Below are positions 4,505-5,031 of a stretch of 5,031 bases of DNA, piece after piece. The notes under the pieces are model-generated. The model worked only from the letters and a program-made list of their open reading frames with translations, was not told the origin of the DNA and made no database searches. This DNA comes from Clostridia bacterium (GTDB lineage: Bacteria > Bacillota > Clostridia > HGM11514). Within the stretch, counting starts at the first letter, position 1. Each line of letters opens with the position of its first letter. A program made the translations under genes and the position numbers. Location: the NCBI GenBank assembly GCA_900757255.1, contig CAAENE010000188.1, positions 1 to 5,031 of the forward strand, in the 5' to 3' direction.

Positions 4505-5031
4505 ATGAGAATAAAGGATATTTTTGATTTTGTTGAGGATTATAGTTTGGGGAACTGCGATATATTGGATGTGCAGATTGCCCGTTCTGATAAAAAAATC
4601 GTGATGACGATTGCAGCTGATGTGCTGATTGAGAAAGAGGAGTTGTTCCGCCTGGAGGATAAAATCCGCGAGGATTATGCGGCAAATGCAGTGCAGTTTC
4701 TGGTGAAATACCGGGATGTGAAATTTGAACGCTCCTATCTTGCCGAAGTGGTTCGGTATATTAATCGGGTTATGCCGCTGTCCAACGGCTTTTTTAAGGA
4801 TGCGGAAATCAGAATCGACGGAAACCGGATCGATTTTCTGCTGCAATACGGCGGAATCGAGATTTTACAGGAAAACCACTGCGAGCGAATCTGTGAACAG
4901 TTGATTTTGGACGAATTCGGGGAAGAATACCACGTTACTCTGAGCCATAATCAGGCAGAGGAAGAAAATCCTTACGAGGCAAAAATCGAGGAACAAAAGG
5001 AAGCTGTAAGACAAGCTTTGGCGCAGAATAA
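4505..5031 (+). CDS. polC: DNA polymerase III PolC-type, N-terminal fragment
   Basis: PolC is the replicative DNA polymerase alpha subunit of Gram-positive bacteria, with a built-in 3'-5' exonuclease; full proteins are about 1400-1450 residues. Only the first 175 codons are visible, and the frame runs open off the right edge. This part covers the poorly conserved N-terminal region that precedes the OB-fold, exonuclease (PHP-embedded) and polymerase domains, so no catalytic motif can be seen. The recognisable block is residues 89-147: V-M-P-L-S-N-G-F-F-K-D-A, then I-R-I-D-G-N-R-I-D-F, then a helical segment with E-R-I-C and L-I-L-D-E-F-G, then Y-H-V-T-L-S. This matches the alpha/beta pattern of PolC N-terminal domains. 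A charged E/K/Q-rich linker follows (150-175). The location directly after ispG is the usual clostridial order and is the strongest support. Start ATG 4505 is set by GGAGGAGG. The sequence after the edge would settle the identity. Confidence 0.83.
   Translation, partial: MRIKDIFDFVEDYSLGNCDILDVQIARSDKKIVMTIAADVLIEKEELFRLEDKIREDYAANAVQFLVKYRDVKFERSYLAEVVRYINRVMPLSNGFFKDAEIRIDGNRIDFLLQYGGIEILQENHCERICEQLILDEFGEEYHVTLSHNQAEEENPYEAKIEEQKEAVRQALAQN

Noticed and set aside
4241..4846. 201-codon minus-strand open frame
   Set aside because: Its upstream half is antisense to the start of polC and the remainder lies on the tandem repeat. Only the repeat part is kept, as a finding rather than a gene.

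Overview
The window reads as chromosomal DNA of a low- to mid-GC Gram-positive bacterium, most likely an anaerobic member of the Clostridia (Oscillospiraceae-like). Two things suggest this. The gene order cdsA - dxr - rseP - ispG - polC is a classic Bacillota core arrangement, and the last gene starts like the N-terminus of PolC, the Gram-positive replicative DNA polymerase. All five genes lie on the + strand. None shows a frameshift or a missing catalytic residue.

Layout: 1-455 is the C-terminal part of cdsA (CDP-diacylglycerol synthase). A 12-base gap leads to dxr (468-1601, first committed MEP-pathway enzyme), and a 16-base gap leads to rseP (1618-2724, site-2 intramembrane protease). A 206-base spacer packed with short palindromes follows (2725-2930). 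Then comes ispG (2931-3983, the penultimate MEP-pathway enzyme, a 4Fe-4S protein). A 521-base non-coding interval (3984-4504) holds a chain of inverted repeats, a terminator-like hairpin, a 97/96-base tandem duplication and a hairpin directly against the next ribosome binding site. The 5' end of polC (4505 to the window edge) closes the window.

Functionally, cdsA supplies CDP-diacylglycerol for phospholipids. dxr and ispG make isoprenoid precursors, including those needed for the undecaprenyl lipid carrier. rseP cleaves membrane-embedded substrates. This is an envelope-biogenesis cluster, with replication (polC) downstream. cdsA, dxr and rseP look like one tightly packed transcription unit. 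ispG and polC are each separated from the gene before them by repeat-rich spacers, which may have been colonised by dispersed palindromic elements.

I found no evidence of a new enzymatic system. The genes are ordinary. The unexplained material is in the two spacers: alternating GGTCA/TGACC half-sites and an 11-bp hairpin upstream of ispG, and the tandem duplication with alternative RNA pairings upstream of polC. No promoter could be called with confidence.
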